A stretch of DNA of 64,000 nucleotides from Vibrio bivalvicida. Lineage in GTDB: Bacteria; Pseudomonadota; Gammaproteobacteria; Enterobacterales; Vibrionaceae. Where the stretch lies: NCBI RefSeq assembly GCF_001399455.2, contig NZ_LLEI02000021.1, positions 372,001-436,000 on the forward strand, in the 5' to 3' direction. Each line of letters starts with the position of its first letter. The stretch's first letter is position 1. Below the pieces are notes generated by a model. It did no database searches. It was not told the DNA's origin and saw nothing but the letters and a program-made list of their open reading frames with translations. Both the position numbers and the translations under genes were made by a program. Of the stretch, positions 47,474 through 56,401 are shown piece by piece.

Positions 47474-48655
47474 ATGAAAAATGCCCTAAGCACAGTAGCA
47501 CTTGGAACTCTTGTTGCTCTTGGCTCTTTTGGTGCAAATGCTGCTATCGAAGAAGGTCAATTAACAATCTGGATCAACGGCGATAAAGGCTATAACGGAC
47601 TTGCTGAAGTAGGTAAACAGTTTGAAGAAGACACAGGTATTAAAGTGACAGTGGCTCACCCTGATGCGCTTCAAGATAAGTTCCCTCAAACAGCGGCGAC
47701 TGGTGACGGTCCTGATATTGTGTTCTGGGCTCACGATCGCTTTGGTGGTTACGCAGAAGCGGGTCTACTGGCTGAGATCACTCCTTCTAAAGATCTTAAA
47801 GAAGGCATCGTAGATTTCGCATGGGATGCAGTGAAATACAACGGCAAAATCATTGGCTACCCAGTAGCGGTTGAGTCTCTATCTCTTATTTACAACAAAG
47901 ACCTAGTGCCAAACCCACCTAAGAGCTGGGAAGAAGTAGCTACGATTGATGCAAAACTTAAGAAAGACGGCAAGTCTGCAATTATGTGGAACCTTAAAGA
48001 ACCGTACTTCACTTGGCCACTAATGGCTGCTGATGGTGGTTACGCGTTCAAATACGGTGCTGCAGGTTACGATGTGAAAGATGCGGGTATCGCAAACGAC
48101 GGTGTTAAAGATGCAATGAACTTTGTTAAAGGTCTTGTAGACAAGGGCGTTATCTCTTCAGACATGGATTACTCAGTTTCTGAGTCTGCGTTTAACCAAG
48201 GTAAGACTGCGATGACAATCAACGGCCCTTGGGCATGGGGTAACATCGAGAAGTCTGGTATCAACTACGGTGTAACAACGCTACCGAAGTTTAACGGTCA
48301 GTCCTCTAAGCCATTCGTTGGTGTACTAACCGCTGGTATCAGCACGGCTTCTCCAAACAAAGATCTAGCAGTTGAGTTCATCGAAAACTACCTACTGACT
48401 AACGATGGTCTACGTAAAGTTAATGACGATAAGCCACTAGGAGCTGTTGCTCTTAACTCTTTCCAGCGTGAACTAGATGCTGACAAGCGTATCGCAGCGA
48501 CAATGGACAACGCGATGAACGGCGAAATTATGCCAAATATCCCTCAAATGAACGCATTCTGGGGCAGCGCGAAAAATGCAATCATCAACATCGTTGATGG
48601 CCGTCAAACTGTAGATGCAGCACTTGCAGATGCAGAAAAACAAATGACTAAATAA
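47474..48655 (+). CDS. malE: maltose-binding periplasmic protein MalE
   Basis: 393 residues from ATG 47474 with AAAGGA eight bases upstream (E. coli MalE 396). Signal peptide (1-24, cleavage after ANA), then [40 protein letters not shown] and [13 protein letters not shown], all sugar-site segments of MalE. It delivers maltose and maltodextrins to MalFGK2. MalT control is supported by the upstream boxes. Codon use is strongly biased, as for an abundant protein. Confidence 0.96.
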   Translation: MKNALSTVALGTLVALGSFGANAAIEEGQLTIWINGDKGYNGLAEVGKQFEEDTGIKVTVAHPDALQDKFPQTAATGDGPDIVFWAHDRFGGYAEAGLLAEITPSKDLKEGIVDFAWDAVKYNGKIIGYPVAVESLSLIYNKDLVPNPPKSWEEVATIDAKLKKDGKSAIMWNLKEPYFTWPLMAADGGYAFKYGAAGYDVKDAGIANDGVKDAMNFVKGLVDKGVISSDMDYSVSESAFNQGKTAMTINGPWAWGNIEKSGINYGVTTLPKFNGQSSKPFVGVLTAGISTASPNKDLAVEFIENYLLTNDGLRKVNDDKPLGAVALNSFQRELDADKRIAATMDNAMNGEIMPNIPQMNAFWGSAKNAIINIVDGRQTVDAALADAEKQMTK

Positions 48656-48672
48656 TTCAGTTTTACCTTTTT

Positions 48673-48694
48673 AAGGAGGGGGTAACCCCTCCTT
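48673..48694 (+). terminator. malE-malF intergenic hairpin
   Basis: AAGGAGGGG / GTAA / CCCCTCCTT, 17 bases after the malE stop. Only a weak T-run follows. Such hairpins hold the malE message stable and reduce read-through into malF, giving more binding protein than permease. Confidence 0.75.
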
Positions 48695-48730
48695 CATTTT
48701 CAAGTTTTATTATCGCTAGCAGGTTCTTTT

Positions 48731-50305
48731 ATGCAGTCAGTTCAAGGTACAGATGCGATGTCGTCTACAACAACGAGCTTGCCATCAAGTAAAAGTGTAT
48801 TCATCAAATGGGGCTTACTGGGCTCTGTAGGTATCATTAATGGATACGCAACGATTCTAATGTATTCTCGCGGTGAGTTGGCCTTTGCCCTACTTACCCT
48901 AATCCTAACCGCACTCGCGTTATTCATTTTCGGTAGTAAAAAGACCTACGCACATCGTTATATTTACCCAGGTATTGCAGGCATGATTTTGTTCATCCTG
49001 TTCCCACTTGCGTACACCGTTGGTCTTGCTTTCACAAACTACAGTGCGAAAAACCAGCTTTCCTATGAACGTGCTCAATCGGTTCTAATGGACCGCACTT
49101 TCCAAAGCGGTGACAGCTATCCATTTACGTTATATAAAACGGACGAAGGTCACCGCCTTGCTGTTAAGAAAGGTGATCAGCTTCTAGCAACCGATACGTT
49201 CAATCTTGCGACGCTATCTACTTCAGGTATGGATCTCTCTGTTGTAGATTCAGTGGCGGGTGAGAAAGAAAAAATCAAAACCATTATTAAGAACAAGTCG
49301 CTGCTCGGTAGCCTAGATCTCCATTTACCATCAGGTGAAGATATCCGCATGAGTGGCTTGCGTAAGTTTGCAGCAGTCGTGCCTCTTTACACCCTACAAG
49401 ATGATGGCGAAACACTACTTAACAACCGAACTCAAGAGTATCTACGCCCAAATATGGAAGTAGGATTCTATCAACCAGTAGATGAAAATGGTCAGTTTGT
49501 TGGTTCAACCGTATCACCAGGCTTTATCGTTGATATCGGTACGCACAACTTCGAGCGTGTATGGAAAGATGATGGTATCAAAGAACCTTTCATCAGTATC
49601 TTTATCTGGACAGTACTCTTTTCAGCACTGACTGTTGGTCTAACAGTAGTGATTGGCTTGGTGTTGGCGAGTGTCGTACAGTGGGAAGAGCTGAAGGGCC
49701 GAGCAATTTACCGTGTTCTGCTAATCCTTCCGTATGCGGTACCTGCGTTTATTTCGATTCTGATCTTCAAAGGTTTGTTCAACCAGAGCTTTGGTGAGAT
49801 CAATATGGTGCTTGAAGCCCTGTTTGGTATTAGCCCTGCTTGGTTCTCTGACCCTATTATGGCTAAGAGCATGGTGCTGGTTGTTAACGTATGGCTTGGC
49901 TTCCCTTACATGATGATTCTGTGTATGGGTCTGCTAAAAGCGATTCCAGAAGATTTGTTTGAAGCGTCTGCGATTGACGGTGCTAACTTTATCGACAACT
50001 TCCGTAAAATCACCATGCCGTTGATGATTAAACCGCTAACGCCGCTGTTAATCGCAAGTTTCGCATTCAACTTCAACAACTTCGTATTGATTCAGCTTCT
50101 GACTCAAGGTGGTCCAAACATGATTGGTACCTCAGAGCCAGCCGGTTATACAGACCTTCTAGTAAGCTACACCTACCGTATCGCGTTTGAAGGTGCTGGT
50201 GGTCAAGACTTCGGTCTAGCGAGTGCAATTGCGACGCTTATCTTCCTATTAGTAGGTGGATTGGCACTACTCAACCTACGTTTCACTAAGCTGTCTCAAG
50301 ATTAA
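48731..50305 (+). CDS. malF: maltose ABC transporter permease MalF
   Basis: 524 residues (E. coli 514). N-terminal helices (about 23-100), a large periplasmic P2 loop (about 105-280) and the permease core with the EAA loop [21 protein letters not shown], which docks to Mal[16 protein letters not shown] marks the loop entry as in MalF. The ATG at 48731 has only AGG upstream; an in-frame ATG at 48758 is an alternative. Inner membrane. Confidence 0.95.
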   Translation: MQSVQGTDAMSSTTTSLPSSKSVFIKWGLLGSVGIINGYATILMYSRGELAFALLTLILTALALFIFGSKKTYAHRYIYPGIAGMILFILFPLAYTVGLAFTNYSAKNQLSYERAQSVLMDRTFQSGDSYPFTLYKTDEGHRLAVKKGDQLLATDTFNLATLSTSGMDLSVVDSVAGEKEKIKTIIKNKSLLGSLDLHLPSGEDIRMSGLRKFAAVVPLYTLQDDGETLLNNRTQEYLRPNMEVGFYQPVDENGQFVGSTVSPGFIVDIGTHNFERVWKDDGIKEPFISIFIWTVLFSALTVGLTVVIGLVLASVVQWEELKGRAIYRVLLILPYAVPAFISILIFKGLFNQSFGEINMVLEALFGISPAWFSDPIMAKSMVLVVNVWLGFPYMMILCMGLLKAIPEDLFEASAIDGANFIDNFRKITMPLMIKPLTPLLIASFAFNFNNFVLIQLLTQGGPNMIGTSEPAGYTDLLVSYTYRIAFEGAGGQDFGLASAIATLIFLLVGGLALLNLRFTKLSQD

Positions 50306-50318
50306 GGAGTACCGGATA

Positions 50319-51209
50319 ATGGCAATGGTACAAGGTAAATCACTTAAATACCGTGTATGGGCGACACATGCAGCCCTATGGATTTTTCTTTCGGCGATAA
50401 TCTTCCCATTATTAATGGTTATTGCGATTTCCTTCCGTGAAGGTAACTTTGCGACGGGTAGTATTATTCCTGAGAACCCATCTCTAGAGCACTGGAAACT
50501 GGCGCTTGGTTTCTCGGTAACCAATGCAGATGGTAGTGTTACACCACCTCCATTCCCAGTGCTACTGTGGCTATGGAACTCGGTCAAAGTGGCGGGCATC
50601 ACTTCAATTCTAATCGTTGCTCTATCTACAACCTCAGCATATGCGTTTGCTCGTATGCGTTTTAAAGGTAAAGAGACCATCCTTAAGGCGATGATGATCT
50701 TCCAGATGTTCCCTGCAGTACTAGCGCTCGTGGCACTTTATGCCCTATTCGATAAGCTAGGTCAGTACATTCCGTTCCTTGGTTTGAATACACATGGTGG
50801 TCTGATTTTCTCTTACTTGGGTGGTATTGCTCTGCACGTATGGACGATTAAAGGCTACTTTGAAACGATTGATAACTCGTTAGAAGAAGCGGCTGCGCTT
50901 GATGGCGCAACACCATGGCAAGCATTCAAATTGGTACTACTACCATTGTCGGTGCCTATCCTTGCGGTTGTATTCATTCTGTCGTTCATTGGTGTGGTTG
51001 GTGAAGTTCCGGTAGCATCTTTACTACTTTCTGATGTAAACTCATATACATTAGCGGTTGGTATGCAGCAGTATCTATATCCACAGAACTATCTATGGGG
51101 TGATTTTGCAGCAGCAGCAGTGTTATCTGCACTACCAATTACCGTCGTATTCTTACTTGCACAGCGCTGGTTGGTCGGAGGATTGACCGCTGGTGGTGTG
51201 AAAGGTTAA
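50319..51209 (+). CDS. malG: maltose ABC transporter permease MalG
   Basis: 296 residues from ATG 50319 (AAGGAG upstream), exactly the E. coli MalG length. Six membrane helices; the EAA loop reads [19 protein letters not shown]. Ends in [10 protein letters not shown], the C-terminal tail that in E. coli reaches the MalK interface. Follows malF by 13 bases. The 3' region leads into a probable small RNA. Confidence 0.96.
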   Translation: MAMVQGKSLKYRVWATHAALWIFLSAIIFPLLMVIAISFREGNFATGSIIPENPSLEHWKLALGFSVTNADGSVTPPPFPVLLWLWNSVKVAGITSILIVALSTTSAYAFARMRFKGKETILKAMMIFQMFPAVLALVALYALFDKLGQYIPFLGLNTHGGLIFSYLGGIALHVWTIKGYFETIDNSLEEAAALDGATPWQAFKLVLLPLSVPILAVVFILSFIGVVGEVPVASLLLSDVNSYTLAVGMQQYLYPQNYLWGDFAAAAVLSALPITVVFLLAQRWLVGGLTAGGVKG

Positions 51210-51221
51210 TAAGAACGATAA

Positions 51222-51245
51222 GGGCGACCGCGAGGTCGCCCATTT
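51222..51245 (+). terminator. hairpin after malG
   Basis: GGGCGACC / GCGA / GGTCGCCC followed by ATTTT, 12 bases after the malG stop. T-run is short, so read-through is likely. Confidence 0.7.
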
Positions 51246-51398
51246 TGTGTCTCCGCTCAACAATTTTGGTTTGGCCGCCGATCAGTTAAGTAGAGAGCAG
51301 AACTGGCGTTACGCATAGCTGGCTGTTAGCTAGATTCCTTACTATTTCACTACTAACAGTTTTTGTAACCAAAACCCGGCTATGTCCCGGGTTTTTTT
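51246..51398 (+). ncRNA. micX: MicX-like small RNA from the malG 3' region (candidate)
   Basis: Between malG and the next gene there is a 150-base segment without an ORF that ends in a strong terminator, AAACCCGG / CTATGTC / CCGGGTTT plus TTTT (51372-51398). A second stem, CTGTTAG (51323-51329) with CTAACAG (51353-51359), precedes it. I recall that V. cholerae MicX, an sRNA repressing outer-membrane and peptide-transport genes, comes from the region just after malG (VCA0943). Position and form fit; sequence identity could not be checked, and the 5' end is a guess. Confidence 0.5.
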
Positions 51399-51546
51399 GT
51401 ACCTAAATAACGCTAAAACAGGGGCAGTATAAAGTGCTTACTTTGGAATGAAATCGCCAGGGTGAGTCGGTGCGACTGGGTATAGGTTCTGGTTTGTAAT
51501 GATGGGTGTTGTTGCATTTACTTGCGGTGAGCAACACGCTGTTTGT

Positions 51547-51807
51547 TTAGAGTTCTCGGTTAGAAGGAGCGCATCCAAGGTATTGAAGTAGTACGTAGAT
51601 GCTCTCTTGAGATAGTGCCACTTTTCGAAATAGGTCTGCGAAGGTATCGTCGCCACCAAAGCAGGTGCGGATATAATGGTTGATCTCATCTTCACCGTAA
51701 CCTTCGACATACATGGTACGAACCCATTGGTATTCAACAGCTTTTAAGTTTGATAGTGTAGTTTCACTCAAGGTGGTTTCACTGAGTTCCAATAGAGGTT
51801 CCTTCAT
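51547..51807 (-). CDS. hypothetical small protein
   Basis: 86 residues, acidic, predicted helical; YQWVRTMYVEGYGEDEINHYIRTCF and DDTFADLFRKVALSQESIY look like real protein. TLSETTLSE is a short internal repeat near residue 14. Ribosome site is weak. I do not recognise the family. A longer frame overlaps it on the same strand but has poorer composition. Confidence 0.6.
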   Translation of the reverse strand: MKEPLLELSETTLSETTLSNLKAVEYQWVRTMYVEGYGEDEINHYIRTCFGGDDTFADLFRKVALSQESIYVLLQYLGCAPSNREL

Positions 51808-51933
51808 CCGCGATCTTTGTTTTAGTCAGCGGATTTAATCAAATGAAGATGAAGGAAAAATGACAGAAATGTGGCGTTGTGGTTACGGGTATTAGAATGG
51901 AGGCGCAAGGCCCCCAACTTGGAAGAAAGTTCA

Positions 51934-52419
51934 CTATTTTAGGTACTTAACGTGTGCTTCCATCTCTTCACCAATCTCTTTACGCATATTCATTAAGCGG
52001 ATTGCTGAGTCGCGTAATTCGATATCTTCTGGTGTTTCTGGTACCCACTCAGGCACTGAGGTCGGTGTTCCATTCTCGTCTACTGCAACCATGATGACGA
52101 TGCAGTGGGTAGTTAGACGATTGTTCATTTCTTTAGGATCACTCGCTTGCACGTCAATGGCAATATGCATTGAGCTACGACCTGTATAGATGACTTTGGC
52201 GCTCACTTCGACAAGGTTGCCCACATGTATTGGCGCAACAAAGCGGATTCCACCTGCATAGGCAGTGATACAGTACTTACCACTCCAAGCCGCAGCATTG
52301 GCGTAGGCTGCCAAATCGATCCATTTCATCACGGCTCCACCGTGAACTTTGCCTCCAAAATTCACATCTCCTGGTTCAGCAAGAAAGCGTAACGTAATAT
52401 CGCGTTGACCTTTGCTCAT
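51934..52419 (-). CDS. acyl-CoA thioesterase, hotdog family
   Basis: 161 residues, one hotdog domain. FGGKVHGGAVMKWIDLAAYA carries the active-site residues of the YciA/acyl-CoA hydrolase type, then GIRFVAPIHVGNLVEVSAKV. Cytoplasmic hydrolysis of acyl-CoA. AAGGAC precedes the ATG. Not related in detail to the YbgC-like enzyme at 8951. Confidence 0.9.
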   Translation of the reverse strand: MSKGQRDITLRFLAEPGDVNFGGKVHGGAVMKWIDLAAYANAAAWSGKYCITAYAGGIRFVAPIHVGNLVEVSAKVIYTGRSSMHIAIDVQASDPKEMNNRLTTHCIVIMVAVDENGTPTSVPEWVPETPEDIELRDSAIRLMNMRKEIGEEMEAHVKYLK

Positions 52420-52557
52420 CCGTTAGTCCTTAGTTGTTATTATTTTGCGTGTTCCATCTTTAATAACAAACTGATTAACTATCTGCAACAATTATTGACA
52501 TTAAGTGTCTCCATAGTCGCGAGGGATAAAGGCCAAGCAGCTATCAACGCTTCATAT

Positions 52558-52764
52558 TTACTTTGATACGTCTTCATATTCTCCCTCTAGTACCGAGCGA
52601 TCATTTTGCTGCGAAGAAGCAGAGCGATTCATCTTAAGCGATTTCTCGATCTTTTTACCTGTGATGACCGCTGCAATGGTCAATGGAATCACCATGATCA
52701 AGCTAAACAGAAGGGTGAATACACCAATAAACAATGCCAGAATACCAGAAATGACTCTATTCAT
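52558..52764 (-). CDS. small membrane protein, hypothetical
   Basis: 68 residues. One long hydrophobic stretch at 5-36 (perhaps two helices), then a charged polar tail ending EGEYEDVSK. GAGAGG precedes the ATG. Family not recognised. Confidence 0.65.
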   Translation of the reverse strand: MNRVISGILALFIGVFTLLFSLIMVIPLTIAAVITGKKIEKSLKMNRSASSQQNDRSVLEGEYEDVSK

Positions 52765-52854
52765 AATTATTACCTCTCAATGACATGGCTAGATTAACCT
52801 AGGGTAAATGAATCAAACATGAACAGGTACACAAATTAAGGTGAATACAAAAAA

Positions 52855-52878
52855 GCCACTTTCTAACAAGAAAGTGGC
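52855..52878 (-). terminator. terminator after GAPDH gene
   Basis: GCCACTTTCT / AACA / AGAAAGTGGC, a perfect 10-bp stem; on the minus strand TTTTTTG follows. Confidence 0.92.
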
Positions 52879-53000
52879 AACTACGGGGGATTATTATAGG
52901 TATAGTGTTGTGGAGTTTTGCCCCAGAAGCTCCGGGGCGATATTCTTTTGATTAATCTGAGAAGCCCAAATCGCTTACCCAAATTAATGAATCCCTGAGC

Positions 53001-54437
53001 TTATTTTGTTGGGTAAGTCTTGTAACGAACGCCCATCATTTGTTCCATACAGTGAACAACCTGACAGCTGTAGCCAAACTCATTGTCATACCAGATGTAT
53101 AGCACGCAGCGGCTGTCTTGAGCGATGGTCGCAGCACCATCAACAACACCAGCAAAGCGAGAGCCCACTAGGTCAGTTGAAACAATTTCCGTCGACTCTG
53201 TGTAGTCAATTTGCGCAGATAGTTCAGACGTCAGTGCCATTTCACGTAGGTAGTTATTTAGCTCTTCTTTATCTGTGCCTTGTTTAAGATTCAGATTAGC
53301 AATCGCCATTGATACGTTTGGCGTTGGTACACGGATAGCGTTACCTGTTAACTTGCCTGCAAGCTCTGGTAGGGCTTTCGCTACCGCTTTCGCCGCGCCC
53401 GTCTCGGTTAGAACCATGTTCAAAGAAGCACTACGACCGCGACGCTCGCCAGAGTGGAAGTTATCGATCAGGTTTTGGTCATTGGTAAACGAGTGAACCG
53501 TTTCAATGTGGCCAGAAATTACACCAAACTTGTCGTTGATTGCCTTAAGTACAGGGGTGATCGCATTGGTGGTACAGCTTGCTGCAGAGACGATGGCGTC
53601 TTCAGGCTGGATAACGTTGTCGTTAACCCCAAATACCACGTTCTTAATGTCGCCTTTACCTGGAGCTGTAAGCAGAACTTTTTCCGCTCCTTTACATTCT
53701 AGGTGCTGTGCTAAACCTTCGGCATCACGCCATACACCTGTGTTATCTACGACCAGAGCGTGGTTGATCCCGTAGCTGGTGTAATCGACTTCTTCTGGCT
53801 TATTTGCGTAAATAAACTGAATGTAGTTACCATTGGCAATGATGGCTTTGCGCTCTTCATCAACAACGATACTACCGTTGAATTGACCATGAACTGAGTC
53901 GCGGCGCAGCAGGCTTGCACGTTTTTCTAAGTCACCTTTCTTACCGCCACGTACAACAACAGCGCGCAGTCGAAGTGGGTAACCAGGGCCAGATTTTTCA
54001 ACCAGAAGGCGAGTTAATAGGCGGCCGATGCGACCAAAACCATACAATACAACGTCATGCGGCTCAGAGACTGTTTCGCCATTCATTGCACCTAGTAGAG
54101 ATGTGTGAAGGAAGTCTTTAACACCATGAGAGTCATCACGACCTTGCCAGAATTCATGGGCAAGTTGACCGATATCGATGCGACATGGAGAAAGTTCCAT
54201 TTCAGCAAGCGCTTTGATGAGAGGAAGAGTTTGCTCTGGAGTAAGAGCAGTACCTGTATAGCGACGTGCTAAACGGTGAGTTTTAATGATGTCGATGGTC
54301 GCTGCATTAACCAGTGTTTTACCAAAGAGTAGAACTTCGACGCCTTTGTGACGGTAAAGTTGACCTAGAAGTGGAGAAATAGTTTCCGCAATCGTTTGGC
54401 TCATTTGCCAATCTAAGAGGTGTTTCTCTGGACTCAT
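53001..54437 (-). CDS. gap: glyceraldehyde-3-phosphate dehydrogenase, long form
   Basis: 478 residues, against ~330 for ordinary GAPDH. The first ~125 residues form a helical extension. The NAD fold starts with YGFGRIGRL near 132, and the catalytic Cys is in SAASCTTNAITP, near residue 288. WYDNEFGYS closes the domain. It interconverts glyceraldehyde-3-phosphate and 1,3-bisphosphoglycerate. This extended class is widespread in gamma-proteobacteria next to the standard gapA; its physiological direction is uncertain. AAAGG precedes the ATG. Confidence 0.93.
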   Translation of the reverse strand: MSPEKHLLDWQMSQTIAETISPLLGQLYRHKGVEVLLFGKTLVNAATIDIIKTHRLARRYTGTALTPEQTLPLIKALAEMELSPCRIDIGQLAHEFWQGRDDSHGVKDFLHTSLLGAMNGETVSEPHDVVLYGFGRIGRLLTRLLVEKSGPGYPLRLRAVVVRGGKKGDLEKRASLLRRDSVHGQFNGSIVVDEERKAIIANGNYIQFIYANKPEEVDYTSYGINHALVVDNTGVWRDAEGLAQHLECKGAEKVLLTAPGKGDIKNVVFGVNDNVIQPEDAIVSAASCTTNAITPVLKAINDKFGVISGHIETVHSFTNDQNLIDNFHSGERRGRSASLNMVLTETGAAKAVAKALPELAGKLTGNAIRVPTPNVSMAIANLNLKQGTDKEELNNYLREMALTSELSAQIDYTESTEIVSTDLVGSRFAGVVDGAATIAQDSRCVLYIWYDNEFGYSCQVVHCMEQMMGVRYKTYPTK

Positions 54438-54765
54438 TGTTTGTATGGACCTTTCACGTTTTTTGGGGACTGACTCTATTTCACCTGTAGGGGAGTGAAT
54501 AGAGGAAATGTATTAATTTTGTAATTTTTATGCGGCAGGATTGTAAGGCCTAACATCTTATTCTGCTAGCAAAATTAATTCAGGTTATTTTGGCTGTGAT
54601 GGTACTCACTTGTGGCGAATTTCACTATAAATTGTAGGTGGTAGTGCCTATTGACATTTTTAAACAAGCAATCTTAATTTGTACTAAAAAATACTAGAAG
54701 CACATAATTTATGTAATACGGCATAATAAAAATCTTTTCAATTAGATCTGTGTCACTCTATCTAC
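54438..54765. other. intergenic region upstream of GAPDH
   Basis: 328 AT-rich bases between the GAPDH start and the end of the outer-membrane barrel gene. No RNA, repeat or clear promoter element recognised. Confidence 0.4.
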
Positions 54766-55842
54766 TTAAAAGGTAAGCGATAAACCAATAGATAACAGAT
54801 CGACTTTGGTACTAAAGGGTTTAGTCGGATCTTGCGGCACGGTGAAGTGTCCACTGATCACGTTTTCTCTACCGTAGAAACGTTGCCATTCGATTGACGT
54901 GTTTAATTGGGGTGTCCAATCGTAGCGGAACCCCACTAAATAGCTTTCTGTATCATGTGTCAGTCGCGCCTGCCCGTACTGAATATATGGCGTAAGGTTT
55001 TCGAGTTGATAGTCAACACTAATGTACCAGTCTGAGCTGAAGTTCTGTGAAAGCATAGTCTCTGCTTGGAAATGGAGTTGTCCGAAATAGTGGCTAATAC
55101 CAAGTGAGAATACGTCAAGGTCGTAAGACTTTGGGACTGTGCGTAATCCTGTAAGAGTTGCTCCAAGGTTGACATAGGCAATGTGTAGTAAGCTATCGCC
55201 GTACAAAAATTCAGAGCTAAAACCAAGGGCTCTGGAAATTTCTAACGAAAACGGTGCGCCATATTGGTTAACTTGTTCTTCGCGTGGGATAGCGATATAA
55301 GGAGAGAATACAATTTGATTACCATTATCAAATGCATGCAACATGTCTACAGAAACTCCTTCATAGTAAGTCAGCCCAAGGCTATTGCCGTATACTTCTG
55401 GCGGTAAGCGTATCCACGGGTACGCGCTAGAAACATAGTAGTACTCAGACATAATAAACATCGGAGTTCGTAATCGGCCAACTTTTGCTCGGAATGACTC
55501 TGTACTGTATTCAATCAATGCTCTTTCAAGTTCAGGAGAGGAAAACGTATCCTCTGGTCTTTTAACTACTTGAACCGTAGTACGAAGTTTCGAAGAGATT
55601 CGCCAATCGGCTTGAACACCTAAGGTAGTATCACAATCAAAACACCATTCATCGGTAATGTTTCGTCCAGAAAGAATGGGGAGTTGATTGTCACTCTTCG
55701 AAGCAGCAAATGTCCCAAACCCACTAAGCTGAATATTATCTGAAAGCGTTACCTGAGCCAGGCTGAGTGTAGGAATACCCCAAAGCATAACAATGGTTAA
55801 CAACAGATAGCTATAATTAGTCCGCAAGCTGATATATGACAT
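54766..55842 (-). CDS. outer-membrane porin-like barrel protein
   Basis: 358 residues from ATG 55842 with AGAGGA upstream (15 earlier in-frame codons rejected). Signal peptide about 1-30. The mature part is a regular series of amphipathic strands, including ADWRISSKLRTTVQVVK and LLSIGLSLTF with the terminal Phe of outer-membrane proteins. Two Cys close together (CFDCD). It overlaps the upstream PstS-like gene by 26 bases. Role with its neighbours: probably an outer-membrane channel or scaffold for the sensing module. Confidence 0.8.
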   Translation of the reverse strand: MSYISLRTNYSYLLLTIVMLWGIPTLSLAQVTLSDNIQLSGFGTFAASKSDNQLPILSGRNITDEWCFDCDTTLGVQADWRISSKLRTTVQVVKRPEDTFSSPELERALIEYSTESFRAKVGRLRTPMFIMSEYYYVSSAYPWIRLPPEVYGNSLGLTYYEGVSVDMLHAFDNGNQIVFSPYIAIPREEQVNQYGAPFSLEISRALGFSSEFLYGDSLLHIAYVNLGATLTGLRTVPKSYDLDVFSLGISHYFGQLHFQAETMLSQNFSSDWYISVDYQLENLTPYIQYGQARLTHDTESYLVGFRYDWTPQLNTSIEWQRFYGRENVISGHFTVPQDPTKPFSTKVDLLSIGLSLTF

Positions 55843-56239
55843 AGGCGTCCTCTGGAAGCAGTTCTTTAGGAACATACGCGATACCATTTGCGTTGTTCTC
55901 TAGCCAATGGAGAATGAGTTCGAGTGATTCATCAGGAAGTTCTACCGGGACAATCGCTTTACCTGAGAAAGATAATTTGGCCCAAATTGCAGACATTTGA
56001 GTCGGAGATTTATTGAGGAGTTTGCGGTAGAAGTATTCACGATTTTCGGAATCACGGGGAAGATCAAGGAGACGAACAGGAATACCATTTATGTGCGAAA
56101 CGCGGCCACGATAAAGTAATTTGACTTGATTTGAGCGTAAAGCCTTAAGGTCTGGGTTGAGCGTAATAACAGCAAAGCTATTCGCACTGGCTTGAAAAGC
56201 GAACCAAAACAAAAGAGTTGAGAGTATTAGCCTGATCAA
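55817..56239 (-). CDS. small periplasmic binding protein, PstS-like fragment fold
   Basis: 140 residues, starting at TTG 56239 with AAAAGGA four bases upstream. Signal peptide about 1-19. The mature part follows the middle of the PstS fold: RSNQVKLLYRGRVSHINGIPV is like the LFDIYKGKITNW segment, then FYRKLLNKSPTQMSAIWAKL. About half a normal binding protein; not a truncated ORF by frame. It lies divergently from the hybrid kinase gene, with 162 bases between, and next to the barrel gene. Confidence 0.78.
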   Translation of the reverse strand: MIRLILSTLLFWFAFQASANSFAVITLNPDLKALRSNQVKLLYRGRVSHINGIPVRLLDLPRDSENREYFYRKLLNKSPTQMSAIWAKLSFSGKAIVPVELPDESLELILHWLENNANGIAYVPKELLPEDAYVIYQLAD

Positions 56240-56401
56240 AATATCCTTTTCTTTCTGACGTTGATGGTTAATTAAAATGTTTTTTACTTGTCTGGTAGTC
56301 AGTCAGCCTTATTGTTTGTTGTTATTTCTTACGCCCCTGATTGAATAATCAACTAGACTTAGATTTCTATAGTCTTAAATTGATTCAAGGAATGAATCCG
56401 G

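Noticed and set aside
51438..51737. 99-codon minus-strand frame overlapping the 86-residue gene
   Set aside because: Composition is worse than the overlapping frame 51547-51807; only one can be real.
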